Source: Bacteroidaceae bacterium (GTDB taxonomy: Bacteria > Bacteroidota > Bacteroidia > Bacteroidales > Bacteroidaceae). Taken from it: a stretch of DNA of 64,000 nt. The stretch lies in contig JAEEGS010000016.1 in assembly GCA_016280445.1 (NCBI GenBank), forward strand, positions 41,351 through 105,350, given 5' to 3'. The stretch's first letter is position 1. Each line of letters starts with the position of its first letter. Shown in pieces: positions 26,197-35,389 of this stretch. A model generated the notes under the pieces. It was not told the origin of the DNA and did no database searches. It was given only the letters and a program-made list of their open reading frames with translations. The position numbers were made by a program, and so were the translations under genes.

Positions 26197-28275
26197 ATGA
26201 ATCCTTTTTTCACCCCCTACCAATATATACCCTTCGACCGCATCAAGGAGGCCGACTACGAGCCTGCCATGATGAAAGGCATCGAAGAGGAAGATCGAGA
26301 AATTGACCGCATTGTGAACAATCCCGATGCGCCCACCTTCGAGAACACCATCGAGGCACTGGAAGAAGGGGGGAAATTGCTGGAGAGGGTGAGCAACGTG
26401 TTCTTCAACATGCTCAGCGCCGAGACGACGGACACGATGGATGAACTGGCACAGAAGATGTCGCCCATCCTCACCGAACACAGCAACAACATCCGGCTGA
26501 ACGAAGGACTGTTCCGACGGGTGAAGGCCGTGTACGACGACCATGCCACCGACCAATTCTCTCGTCTCAATGCTGAACAAAAAATGCTGCTCACAAACTG
26601 TTACGAAGGTTTTGTGCGCAATGGTGCCAACCTGCTCGACGACAAAAAGGCTGAACTGCGCAAGTTGTCAGCCGAATTGGGCGTGCTGGCGCTGCAATTC
26701 TCGCAGAACAAACTGAAGGAAACGAACGACTTCACGCTCCACATCACCGACGAGGACGACCTCGAAGGACTGCCTGAGAGTGCCATCGACCTGGCTCGCC
26801 AAACGGCCAAAGAGCGTGAGATGGACGGCTATGTGTTCACACTGCAAGCCCCGTCGTTCTCTCCTTTCATCACCTATTCCGCCCGACGCGAACTGCGGGA
26901 AAAGATGTATATGGCCTACAACACCATGTGCACCCACGAGAACGAGAACAACAACGTGGCCATCGTGAACAAAATCGTGAACCTGAGCCGACAGATGGCG
27001 CAACTGCTGGGATTCCAGACGTATGCAGACTACGCCCTCTCGCGCCGCATGGCAGAGAAGAAGGAGAACGTGTACCACCTGCTCGACCAACTCATCGAAG
27101 CCTACATGCCCACGGCACAAGAAGAGGTGAATGCTGTACGTCGTCTCTATTGTGAGCTGAACGACGTAAAGCTCACGGACTCTGTGGGGAAAGGCCCGCG
27201 AGCCTTTCGAGCATGGGATTTTGCCTACTACGCCAACAAGTTGAAAGAGCAACGTTTCAACATCAACAGCGAGATGCTGCGTCCTTACTTTGAACTCTCC
27301 AAAGTGAAGAACGGCGTCTTTGGGCTGGCCACCCGACTCTATGGCATCACGTTCCAGCAGAACCACGAAGCACCTGTGTACCATCCCGATGTGGAAGTGT
27401 ACGATGTTCTCGACAAAGACGGGAGTTTCCTGGCACTGCTCTACTGCGACTTCCATCCACGAGCCTCGAAGAAATCGGGTGCATGGATGACCTCCTTCAA
27501 GGAACAATGGAAAGAAAAGGATGGCACCAACTCGCGTCCGCAGGTGTCCATCGTGATGAATCTCTCAAAGGCCACCGACACCAAACCCGCCCTGCTCACC
27601 TTGGGCGAAGTGGAGACGTTCCTGCATGAATTCGGCCATGCCCTGCACGGCATGTTTGCCAACACCACTTACAGTTCCCTCTCGGGTACCAGCGTCTATT
27701 GGGATTTCGTCGAACTCCCTTCTCAATTCATGGAGAACTTCAGTATTGAGCCTGAATTCCTCAACACCTTCGCCACTCACTACGAGACAGGCGATCCCAT
27801 CCCGCAGGAACTCATCGACCGCATCACTGCCAGCCGCAACTTCAATGTGGCCTATGCCTGCATGCGACAGGTAAGTTTCGGACTGCTCGACATGGCCTTC
27901 TACACTCTGACAGATTCCTTCGACGCCAACCTCTTCGACTTTGAGCGCCAAGCATGGAGCCGTGCCCGTGTCATCCCTGAAGAAGAAGGCACCTGCATGA
28001 CCGTTCAGTTCTCACACATCATGGCAGGCGGCTACTCCGCCGGTTACTACAGTTACAAATGGGCGGAAGTGCTCGATGCCGATGCCTTCTCTCTCTTCAA
28101 GCAGAGAGGCATCTTCGACCGCGCCACAGCCCAGAGTTTCCGCGACAACATCCTGTCGCGTGGTGGCACGGAACCTCCCATGACGCTCTACAAACGTTTC
28201 CGAGGCGGAGAACCCACCATCGATGCCCTGCTCCAGCGCAACGGCATCACCCCCAGCCATCCAATCCAGGCATAA
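26197..28275 (+). CDS. M3-family metallopeptidase (Dcp / oligopeptidase A type)
   Basis: Zinc peptidase that degrades short peptides. The motif HEFGHALHG contains the zinc ligands His477 and His481 and catalytic Glu478; the third ligand is expected downstream in the FVELPSQFMENF region, a typical M3 block. The product has 692 residues and no signal peptide, so it is probably cytoplasmic. I use the ATG at 26197; a TTG at 26182 is in frame. The C-terminal block (MAGGYSAGYYSYKWAEVLDA) is typical of dipeptidyl carboxypeptidases. Confidence 0.92.
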   Translation: MNPFFTPYQYIPFDRIKEADYEPAMMKGIEEEDREIDRIVNNPDAPTFENTIEALEEGGKLLERVSNVFFNMLSAETTDTMDELAQKMSPILTEHSNNIRLNEGLFRRVKAVYDDHATDQFSRLNAEQKMLLTNCYEGFVRNGANLLDDKKAELRKLSAELGVLALQFSQNKLKETNDFTLHITDEDDLEGLPESAIDLARQTAKEREMDGYVFTLQAPSFSPFITYSARRELREKMYMAYNTMCTHENENNNVAIVNKIVNLSRQMAQLLGFQTYADYALSRRMAEKKENVYHLLDQLIEAYMPTAQEEVNAVRRLYCELNDVKLTDSVGKGPRAFRAWDFAYYANKLKEQRFNINSEMLRPYFELSKVKNGVFGLATRLYGITFQQNHEAPVYHPDVEVYDVLDKDGSFLALLYCDFHPRASKKSGAWMTSFKEQWKEKDGTNSRPQVSIVMNLSKATDTKPALLTLGEVETFLHEFGHALHGMFANTTYSSLSGTSVYWDFVELPSQFMENFSIEPEFLNTFATHYETGDPIPQELIDRITASRNFNVAYACMRQVSFGLLDMAFYTLTDSFDANLFDFERQAWSRARVIPEEEGTCMTVQFSHIMAGGYSAGYYSYKWAEVLDADAFSLFKQRGIFDRATAQSFRDNILSRGGTEPPMTLYKRFRGGEPTIDALLQRNGITPSHPIQA

Positions 28276-28313
28276 CAAAGTTCTTATCTGACAAACAAAA
28301 ACAATCCAATAGA

Positions 28314-28769
28314 ATGTTCAAGCCACATTATCTCATCACACTCATGCTTCCCCTGCTGATGCTCACGGCATGCAACAACGAAGACGACATCGACGAAATC
28401 TTCCCGGGCAAGACATGGTACATGAACGGTGCCACCATCAACGGGAAAAAACTGAACAGCGACATCAGCAATTTCTACACCGATGCTGGCGAAGGAGCCT
28501 ATTACATCTCCTTTGCCTCCAGCACGTTCACAGGCGAGTTTGAGGACGGCGTAACCTTTGGCGGCACATGGTCTGCCAATGGAAAGCATCAGACCATCAC
28601 GCTGAAATTCACCCAAACACCCAACATCACAAAGCCATTCGACCAGAATCTCTACAGTATACTCTCCGATACCCACTCCTACAAAAGTGGAGCCGATTTC
28701 CTGCACCTGAAGAAAGACGGAGACAACGTCATCCTCTTTGGCAACACACGCAGCAAGGTGATTAATTGA
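28314..28769 (+). CDS. Small lipoprotein (DUF4847-like)
   Basis: Signal with lipobox (LITLMLPLLMLTAC) and an aspartate/glutamate-rich start of the mature protein (NNEDDIDEIF), then a beta-rich domain of about 120 residues including GKTWYMNGATINGKK and FGGTWSANGKHQTITLKF. It resembles the Bacteroidales DUF4847 family, which often lies between the M3 peptidase and dCMP deaminase genes as here. The 151-residue length assumes the ATG at 28314. Probably anchored in the outer membrane; function unknown. Confidence 0.75.
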   Translation: MFKPHYLITLMLPLLMLTACNNEDDIDEIFPGKTWYMNGATINGKKLNSDISNFYTDAGEGAYYISFASSTFTGEFEDGVTFGGTWSANGKHQTITLKFTQTPNITKPFDQNLYSILSDTHSYKSGADFLHLKKDGDNVILFGNTRSKVIN

Positions 28770-28810
28770 CAAGAAATCCAAAACACATCGGAATAACATC
28801 CAGACAGAAC

Positions 28811-29266
28811 ATGACCGAACAGAATCAAAAACAATATCGTCTCGACCTCCGCTACATGCGTATGGCACGCATCTGGGCCGAGAACTCCTACTGCAAGCGG
28901 CGCCAAGTGGGTGCGCTGGTGGTCAAGAACAAAGCCATCATCTCCGATGGCTACAACGGCACACCGTCGGGCTTTGAGAATATCTGCGAAGACGACAACA
29001 ACATCACCAAGCCTTACGTACTGCACGCCGAGGCAAACGCCATCACCAAACTCGCCCGCAGCCACAACTCCAGCGACGGAGCCACACTCTACGTCACGGC
29101 CTCGCCCTGCATCGAATGTGCCAAACTCATCATCCAGGCTGGCATCAGACGAGTGGTGTATGCCGAGCATTATCGACTGGAGGACGGCATCAACCTCCTG
29201 CGCCGAGCCAACATCAATGTAGAATACATCAACCCAGACGAGGCTGACTCGACTGAATCCAAATAA
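28811..29266 (+). CDS. dCMP deaminase family protein
   Basis: Zinc-dependent deaminase that converts dCMP to dUMP for thymidylate synthesis. The CDA-fold signatures are HAEANAI (zinc ligand His and catalytic Glu) and PCIECAKLI (two zinc-binding cysteines). The N-terminal block YMRMARIWAENSYCKRRQVGA is typical of ComEB/dCMP deaminases. I use ATG 28811, giving 151 residues; a TTG at 28766 would overlap the preceding gene. Cytoplasmic. Followed 25 nt later by the S41 protease. Confidence 0.92.
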   Translation: MTEQNQKQYRLDLRYMRMARIWAENSYCKRRQVGALVVKNKAIISDGYNGTPSGFENICEDDNNITKPYVLHAEANAITKLARSHNSSDGATLYVTASPCIECAKLIIQAGIRRVVYAEHYRLEDGINLLRRANINVEYINPDEADSTESK

Positions 29267-29291
29267 CATCCAATCCAGACAATACAGCACC

Positions 29292-31019
29292 ATGAGTAAT
29301 AATATCAACCGACAGAACCGATGGGTGCCACTCATCATTGCCGTCAGCGTCATTGTCGGCATCGTCATCGGCACCTTCTTTGCCAATCGCTTTGCAGGCA
29401 ATCGGCTCAACATCATCAACACCTCGTCGAACAAGTTGAATGACCTGCTCCACATCATTGACGACCAATACGTGGACACCGTCGACATCACTTCCATCGT
29501 GGAGCAAGCCATGCCTAAGATTTTGCAGGAACTTGACCCCCACTCTTCCTACATCCCAGCCAAGGATGCACAAACGGCCAATGAAGACCTCAAAGGCTCC
29601 TTCAGCGGTGTGGGCATCCAGTTCGTCATCCGCGAAGACACCGTGCGCGTCACTGGCATCATCAAGGGTGGTCCATCCGAGAAAGTTGGCATTCTGGCAG
29701 GTGATAAGATTATCTCCGTCGACAACGAAGCCTATGTGGGCAAGGTGGTCACCAACGAAGAGACCCTCCACCGCCTCAAAGGTGAAAAAGGCACCAAGGT
29801 GAAGATTGGTGTGCTACGCCATGGTCAGAGCAAACCCATCTCCTTCACGGTGGTGCGTGGCGACATCCCGCTGAAGAGCATCGATGCCACCTACATGATT
29901 AACAAAGACTTGGGCTACATCAAAATCAAGAACTTTGGCGAAACCACCTATGCCGAACTGCTCACCTCGCTGGCAGAACTGGAGGTGGAAGGATTCCGCG
30001 GACTTGTGGTCGACTTGCGTGGCAATGGTGGCGGCTATCTCTCCGCTGCCATCCAGATGGTCAATGAGTTTCTACCCAAGAACCGCCTCATCGTCTACAC
30101 CCAAGGCCGCCGTTCACACAGAGAGGAATACCGAAGCGATGGTCGTGGCTCCTACCAAGACCTTCCTCTCATTGTGCTGACCGACGAGACCACGGCTTCG
30201 GCTGCTGAAATCTTCTCGGGAGCCATCCAAGACAACGACCGCGGCATCATTGTCGGACGCCGTTCTTTTGGTAAAGGCCTGGTACAACAACCCATCGAAT
30301 TCTCTGACGGTTCATGCATCCACCTGACCATTGCACGTTACTACACTCCCTCTGGCCGTTGCATCCAGAAGCCCTACGTGAAGGGACAACCTGAGGAGTA
30401 TGAAATGGATCTCGTCACCCGCTATGAACGTGGAGAATTCTTCAGTCAAGACAGCATCCACCAGACTGGCGAGCAATACAAAACAAGCATCGGACGCATC
30501 GTCTACGGTGGCGGAGGCATCATGCCCGATTATTTCGTGGCCGAAGACACCACCGCCCTCACCCCCTACTACAGCGAATGTATCAGCAAGGGAACTGTTG
30601 CCCAATTCTGTTTCGAATACACCGACAACAACCGCAGCCAACTCTCTAAGTTCAACAACGCTGCCGACCTTGAGAAATATCTGCGCCGTCAGGGACTCGT
30701 CGACAAGTTCATCCACTATGCCGACAATCATGGCATTCCACGACGCAACAATATGATTCTGAAGTCGCAGCATCTGTTCGAGCAAGCCATCTACGGCAGC
30801 ATCATCTACAACATGCTGGAGATTAGTGACTACGTCCAGTATCTCAATCGCGATGACCTCACCCTGCAAACAGCCATCCAACTCTACAAGGCGAACCAAA
30901 CCAAACCGATACTCGATGACAAAAAAGGAAGTCCGGCAACTCATTCGCGAAAGAAAAAGGCTGCATACTACCGAACAGCTCCAGTCTTTCAGCCAAAACA
31001 TCACACGCTTACTGCTTGA
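29292..31019 (+). CDS. S41-family C-terminal processing protease
   Basis: An N-terminal membrane anchor or uncleaved signal (residues 13-35) is followed by a helical region, a PDZ domain (about 85-180; FSGVGIQFVIREDTVRVTGI, GILAGDKIISVDN) and the S41 core. VVDLRGNGGGYL, DETTASAAEIFSGA (nucleophile Ser) and RSFGKGLVQQ (general-base Lys) form the Ser-Lys dyad site. It acts in the periplasm on unfolded or C-terminally marked proteins. The last 34 residues, rich in Lys and Arg, are encoded in DNA shared with the cyclo-ligase gene (104-bp overlap) and look like a read-in extension beyond the usual family end. Confidence 0.92.
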   Translation: MSNNINRQNRWVPLIIAVSVIVGIVIGTFFANRFAGNRLNIINTSSNKLNDLLHIIDDQYVDTVDITSIVEQAMPKILQELDPHSSYIPAKDAQTANEDLKGSFSGVGIQFVIREDTVRVTGIIKGGPSEKVGILAGDKIISVDNEAYVGKVVTNEETLHRLKGEKGTKVKIGVLRHGQSKPISFTVVRGDIPLKSIDATYMINKDLGYIKIKNFGETTYAELLTSLAELEVEGFRGLVVDLRGNGGGYLSAAIQMVNEFLPKNRLIVYTQGRRSHREEYRSDGRGSYQDLPLIVLTDETTASAAEIFSGAIQDNDRGIIVGRRSFGKGLVQQPIEFSDGSCIHLTIARYYTPSGRCIQKPYVKGQPEEYEMDLVTRYERGEFFSQDSIHQTGEQYKTSIGRIVYGGGGIMPDYFVAEDTTALTPYYSECISKGTVAQFCFEYTDNNRSQLSKFNNAADLEKYLRRQGLVDKFIHYADNHGIPRRNNMILKSQHLFEQAIYGSIIYNMLEISDYVQYLNRDDLTLQTAIQLYKANQTKPILDDKKGSPATHSRKKKAAYYRTAPVFQPKHHTLTA

Positions 31020-31506
31020 ACGCATATATAATATAGCAGAAGGACGATGCGCCACGAATTCACCAAATAGTTCGTCGGCACATCGTCCTTTGTCAATTCT
31101 CCTCTACCACTCCCTACCCGATGAGGTCGCGACTCACGACCTCATCCGCATTCTTCACAGCCAAGGTCACACCATCCTTCTACCCACTGTGAACGGTGAC
31201 GAACTCACCCTCCACATCTACGAAGGGGAATCGTCCCTCGCCACAGGCACCTCCTTCGGCATTCAAGAGTCTGCAGGGGCTCTCTTCACCGACTATCAGC
31301 ACATCGACCTTGCCATCATTCCAGGCATGGCCTTCACTCATCAGGGCGACCGGCTCGGACGAGGTCGTGGCTATTACGACCGCCTGCTTCCTCACCTCTC
31401 ATGCCCTCTCATCGGGTTAGCCTTTCCTTTCCAATTGCTACCTTCCATCCCCTGCGAAGCACACGATATTCGCATGACGGAAGTCATCACCGACGAAACA
31501 TGTTGA
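30916..31506 (+). CDS. 5-formyltetrahydrofolate cyclo-ligase
   Basis: Converts 5-formyl-THF with ATP to 5,10-methenyl-THF. The N-terminus (MTKKEVRQLIRERKRLH) and the C-terminal block PGMAFTHQGDRLGRGRGYYDR (ATP/folate site) are classical. The ATG at 30916 lies 104 bp inside the S41 gene; that start gives 196 residues, close to the family's usual length, and includes the conserved N-terminal helix. So the overlap is real on this side. The AddA/RecB-like gene follows 4 nt after the stop. Confidence 0.92.
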   Translation: MTKKEVRQLIRERKRLHTTEQLQSFSQNITRLLLERIYNIAEGRCATNSPNSSSAHRPLSILLYHSLPDEVATHDLIRILHSQGHTILLPTVNGDELTLHIYEGESSLATGTSFGIQESAGALFTDYQHIDLAIIPGMAFTHQGDRLGRGRGYYDRLLPHLSCPLIGLAFPFQLLPSIPCEAHDIRMTEVITDETC

Positions 31507-31510
31507 GCAT

Positions 31511-34500
31511 ATGAAAAACACTGAGATGAAACCACTGCGCATCTACAAGGCTTCGGCCGGTTCGGGCAAAACATTCACTTTGGCCGTGGAATATATTGCC
31601 TTATTGGCCATCGACCCCTCTGAATACCAGCACATCCTGGCCGTCACCTTCACCAACAAGGCGACAGCCGAGATGAAACAGCGCATTCTGAGCACACTCT
31701 ATGCCATTGCTCATGGGCTGGAAGAGGCAAAAGACTATGTGAAAGTAATTCTGAACAATTTGGCTGCCAGACAGAACATGCCTCAGTATCAAGAGGAGCC
31801 ATACCGTTCCATCTTGCAGGGAATGAACGAAGAGACGCTGCGCAAGAGAGCACAAGAGGCACTGAGCAACATCATTCACGACTACAGCCGTTTCCACATC
31901 GAAACGATTGATTCATTCTTCCAAGGCATTGTGCACGAACTGGCCAACGAACTGGAACTGCCCAGCAAAATGAAGGTGGAACTGGATGAGACTGAGGTCT
32001 TGGAGAATGCCGTCAGTCAAATCATCGAAAATCTGCACGAAGGGTCGAATGAACTACATACCATCATCGACTTCATCGAGGAGAAAATCAGAGAAAACCG
32101 CTCGTGGCAGGTGGGTGAGACCGTGAAAGAGTTCGGACGCAACATCTTCAAGGAGAATTACCTCATTCATGGCGAGGAAGTGAGACAAAAGATAACGGAT
32201 GCCAGCGCTATCCACCGATACCGTCAACTCATCAACACAGGATTGGCCGAGAAGAAAGAAGCCATGATAGAGATGGGGCAAAAGATGATGGAACAATACG
32301 AACGTTGTGGCATGAACGAGAAGGATTGCACCACGTCCATTGTCAAATTTCTGCAAAAGGTGTGCAACGATGAGGTGAAAGAGGCACAGGGCACAGCCAA
32401 AGGAACTTTCAGCGATGCCATTCAGGCACACATCACCGATGTGAGTAAATGGTTCAAGAAATCGTCGAAGCAACAAGCAATGCTACAACCAGACGTGGAG
32501 AACATCCTGATGCCGATGCTTCAACAACTTTTCGACCTTCATGATGCCTATGCCAGCCATCTGCATACCGTCAGCGCCATCAGCCAGCATCTCTACTCGC
32601 TCATGCTGCTGAACGAAATCAGTCAAACCGTCAAGTCGTTGAACGAGAAGGAAAACCAATTTCTCTTGTCGGAAACAGCTAACTTCCTACGTAATGTCAT
32701 CAACAATCAAGACATTCCTTTCATCTACGAAAAGACGGGAGCAACCATCAAGCACATCATGATAGATGAGTTTCAAGACACATCCACTTTGCAATGGGGA
32801 AACTTCAAACCGCTCATCATGAACAGCCTCGCCACGGATGGCTCATGTCTCATCGTGGGCGATGTGAAACAGAGCATCTACCGCTTCCGCAACTCCGACT
32901 GGCAAATCTTGAACAATCTGGAACATGACACTGAATTGAAAAACTACATGTCAAAGATTCCAGCGGAGTTCAATTTCCGTTCCTCACGCCATGTGGTGCA
33001 ATTCAATAACGACCTGTTCAAAAATGCCATCCAACTGCTAAAGGTCGACTGCCCTGCCCTCTCAACGGCATATGGTGATGTGGAGCAGACACCACATAAA
33101 ACGCAAGAGGCGGGCTTCATCAGGATTGAAAACATCGACTACCACGACATCGACAAAGACCATCTGCCTACAGCCTGGGACAAGAACACACCTGAGAACT
33201 ATGACGAGGCCACATTGCAAAGACTTCAACTATCCGTCAAGGACCTGATAGAAAACCATGTGGACGCCAATGATATCACCATTCTTGTACGTACCAACAA
33301 AGAAGTCCCTCAAATCTGTGACTATTTCAACACACACCAGGAGGTACTTCAGGTGAAAGTCGTGTCGGATGATGCCTTCCGCCTCGATGCTTCACCTGCA
33401 GTTAACTTAATCATCTGTGCCTTGCGACTGTTGGCCGATCCCGACAATGCTTTACACTTGGCGGCGCTTACCCACCACGCGCAGACCATTCCTCCAGCCT
33501 TCGACCCACAGGCTCGAAAGCACCTGCGTTTCAAGTCCCTCACCGAAATGGTGGAAGATATCTACCAAATCTTCCAGTTAGACACACTCCCTCATCAAGA
33601 TGCCTACCTTTTCTACCTCAACGACCTCGTCGCACAGTTCTGCGAAGAACGTCAGGCAGACCTCGACAGTTTTCTGGAAGCATGGGACGAAGGATTGTGC
33701 GAAAAGACCATTCCGGGTGGCACAGCAGATGGAGTCCGCATCATGACAATGCACAAATCAAAGGGTCTGGAATTCCACTCCGTCATCATTCCTTCATGCT
33801 CGTGGCCCATCAAACCCAAAGGTGACAACGTGATGTGGTGCATTCCACATGAGGCTCCCTACAATCAAATGCCTCTGTTGCCCATCAGCGTGAGCAGAGC
33901 CAAAGATGACAGCATCTTTGCCGAGAACCGACGAGAGGAAGAACTCCGTACATTGGTCGATAACATCAATGTGCTTTATGTGGCCTTCACACGTGCCAAG
34001 CATAACCTCATCATTCTCACGGGCAACAAACTGGTGAAAGACTCCACCACTTCCCCAGAACAGATGGACAGCGCACAAACGTTTCTTGTCAAAGCGATGC
34101 CTGACTGGATGCAGCAAACGGACATCGAAGGTTGCATCACGACCTATCAGTATGGAACCATCATGCCGACAGACACAACCGTGAAGGTGCAGAAACAGGA
34201 ACAAGAGGTGAACATCATGAACCAGGAATATGCTCCGCTACCTGTGACATTCACTTCCTATCCATCGGTGGCCGCATTCCAACAGAGTTATGACTCCGAC
34301 ATGTTCATCACGGCCGACTCGCTCAATCCAAAGATTCAACAACACGCCCACCGTATCCGACTCATCAGTTTGGGCAATCTGTACCACAGTATCTTTCAAC
34401 ACATCCATACCATTGATGATGTGCCCCACACCATCCGACTTCTGGAATCAAAAGGATGTTTCGGCACGTTGCTGGATGCCGAAGAAGCGGAGCAAGCAGT

Positions 34501-34834
34501 GACCCGCATGATCAAAGACATTTCGGTCAGCCATCCAGAATGGTTCTCGCCCGAGTGGAAGACCTTGAACGAACGAGCCATCCTCTTCTTGGAAAACCAG
34601 ACATTCACCACCCAACGTCCCGACCGCGTCATTGTGAATGGAGACAAAGCCATCATCATCGACTATAAAACAGCGAAAGGCGTTGTGAAGACCCTGCCCG
34701 ATGGAACACTCGTTCCACCGCATGAGAATCAATCACAAATTGAAAATTACAAAAAACTGCTCACACAAATTGGCTACACCAACATAGAAGGCTATCTCTG
34801 GTATATCTTAGACCAACTTGTCGTGAAAGTGTAA
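31511..34834 (+). CDS. UvrD-type helicase with C-terminal PD-(D/E)XK nuclease (AddA/RecB-like)
   Basis: A large (1107-residue) DNA-repair helicase-nuclease. Superfamily 1 motifs: Walker A ASAGSGKTF (residues about 14-22), motif Ia TFTNKATAEMKQRI, Walker B MIDEFQDTS, motif III VGDVKQSIYRFR, motif V TMHKSKGLEF and motif VI VAFTRAKHNL. At the C-terminus, AIIIDYKTAK gives the nuclease residues Asp1051 and Lys1053. It probably processes double-strand breaks and incoming DNA as the motor of an AddAB-like complex; no AddB partner is in this window. An ATG at residue 6 is an alternative start. Confidence 0.88.
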   Translation: MKNTEMKPLRIYKASAGSGKTFTLAVEYIALLAIDPSEYQHILAVTFTNKATAEMKQRILSTLYAIAHGLEEAKDYVKVILNNLAARQNMPQYQEEPYRSILQGMNEETLRKRAQEALSNIIHDYSRFHIETIDSFFQGIVHELANELELPSKMKVELDETEVLENAVSQIIENLHEGSNELHTIIDFIEEKIRENRSWQVGETVKEFGRNIFKENYLIHGEEVRQKITDASAIHRYRQLINTGLAEKKEAMIEMGQKMMEQYERCGMNEKDCTTSIVKFLQKVCNDEVKEAQGTAKGTFSDAIQAHITDVSKWFKKSSKQQAMLQPDVENILMPMLQQLFDLHDAYASHLHTVSAISQHLYSLMLLNEISQTVKSLNEKENQFLLSETANFLRNVINNQDIPFIYEKTGATIKHIMIDEFQDTSTLQWGNFKPLIMNSLATDGSCLIVGDVKQSIYRFRNSDWQILNNLEHDTELKNYMSKIPAEFNFRSSRHVVQFNNDLFKNAIQLLKVDCPALSTAYGDVEQTPHKTQEAGFIRIENIDYHDIDKDHLPTAWDKNTPENYDEATLQRLQLSVKDLIENHVDANDITILVRTNKEVPQICDYFNTHQEVLQVKVVSDDAFRLDASPAVNLIICALRLLADPDNALHLAALTHHAQTIPPAFDPQARKHLRFKSLTEMVEDIYQIFQLDTLPHQDAYLFYLNDLVAQFCEERQADLDSFLEAWDEGLCEKTIPGGTADGVRIMTMHKSKGLEFHSVIIPSCSWPIKPKGDNVMWCIPHEAPYNQMPLLPISVSRAKDDSIFAENRREEELRTLVDNINVLYVAFTRAKHNLIILTGNKLVKDSTTSPEQMDSAQTFLVKAMPDWMQQTDIEGCITTYQYGTIMPTDTTVKVQKQEQEVNIMNQEYAPLPVTFTSYPSVAAFQQSYDSDMFITADSLNPKIQQHAHRIRLISLGNLYHSIFQHIHTIDDVPHTIRLLESKGCFGTLLDAEEAEQAVTRMIKDISVSHPEWFSPEWKTLNERAILFLENQTFTTQRPDRVIVNGDKAIIIDYKTAKGVVKTLPDGTLVPPHENQSQIENYKKLLTQIGYTNIEGYLWYILDQLVVKV

Positions 34835-34867
34835 AAGGAATTCACATCCCATCCTAACGTTCCCCTG

Positions 34868-35341
34868 TCATTCATGGTGATAGGGTTCTCCACGCATGAT
34901 GGTCATCGCTCGATATAACTGTTCCACAAACACCAGACGAACCATCTGGTGAGAAAAGGTCATCCGCGAAAGGGAGAGTTTTTCATTCGCCCTTTCATAA
35001 ACAGCAGGAGCAAATCCATAAGGTCCACCAATCACAAAAACAAGACGCTTGCTGACCGTGTGCATCTTCTGCTCCATATAGCGCGAGAACTCCACACTAC
35101 GCAATTCCTTACCATGTTCATCCAGCAACACCACATGGTCGCCTGATTGAAGTTGCTTCAGAATCAGTTCGCCTTCCTGTTGTTTCTGCTGGTCAACAGA
35201 TAAGTTCTTGGTATTCTTGAGTTCGGGAATGACGGTGAGGTCGAAGCCGATGTAATGCTTCACACGCGCAGCATAATCGTCAATCAATTCAACGAAATGC
35301 TTATTCACTGTTTTTCCCACTAACAATAAAGAGACCCGCAT
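34868..35341 (-). CDS. rlmH: 23S rRNA (pseudouridine1915-N3)-methyltransferase RlmH
   Basis: SPOUT-family methyltransferase acting on helix 69 of 23S rRNA in assembled ribosomes. Family signatures are present: the start MRVSLLLVGKT, LDEHGKELRSVEFS, and the knot region VFVIGGPYGFAPAVYERANE ending FVEQLYRAMTIMRGEPYHH. The length of 157 residues is standard. It lies downstream of relA on the same strand with 48 nt between them, and convergent to the helicase gene. Confidence 0.96.
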   Translation of the reverse strand: MRVSLLLVGKTVNKHFVELIDDYAARVKHYIGFDLTVIPELKNTKNLSVDQQKQQEGELILKQLQSGDHVVLLDEHGKELRSVEFSRYMEQKMHTVSKRLVFVIGGPYGFAPAVYERANEKLSLSRMTFSHQMVRLVFVEQLYRAMTIMRGEPYHHE

Positions 35342-35389
35342 AATGTTTCAAAATTGAAGTTCATCAAAATCGCTCAACGCGTGGACTGG

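Noticed and set aside
25402..26580. 392-residue minus-strand frame across the Crp-like gene and M3 peptidase start
   Set aside because: It spans two unrelated plus-strand genes with strong motifs; composition is shadow-like.
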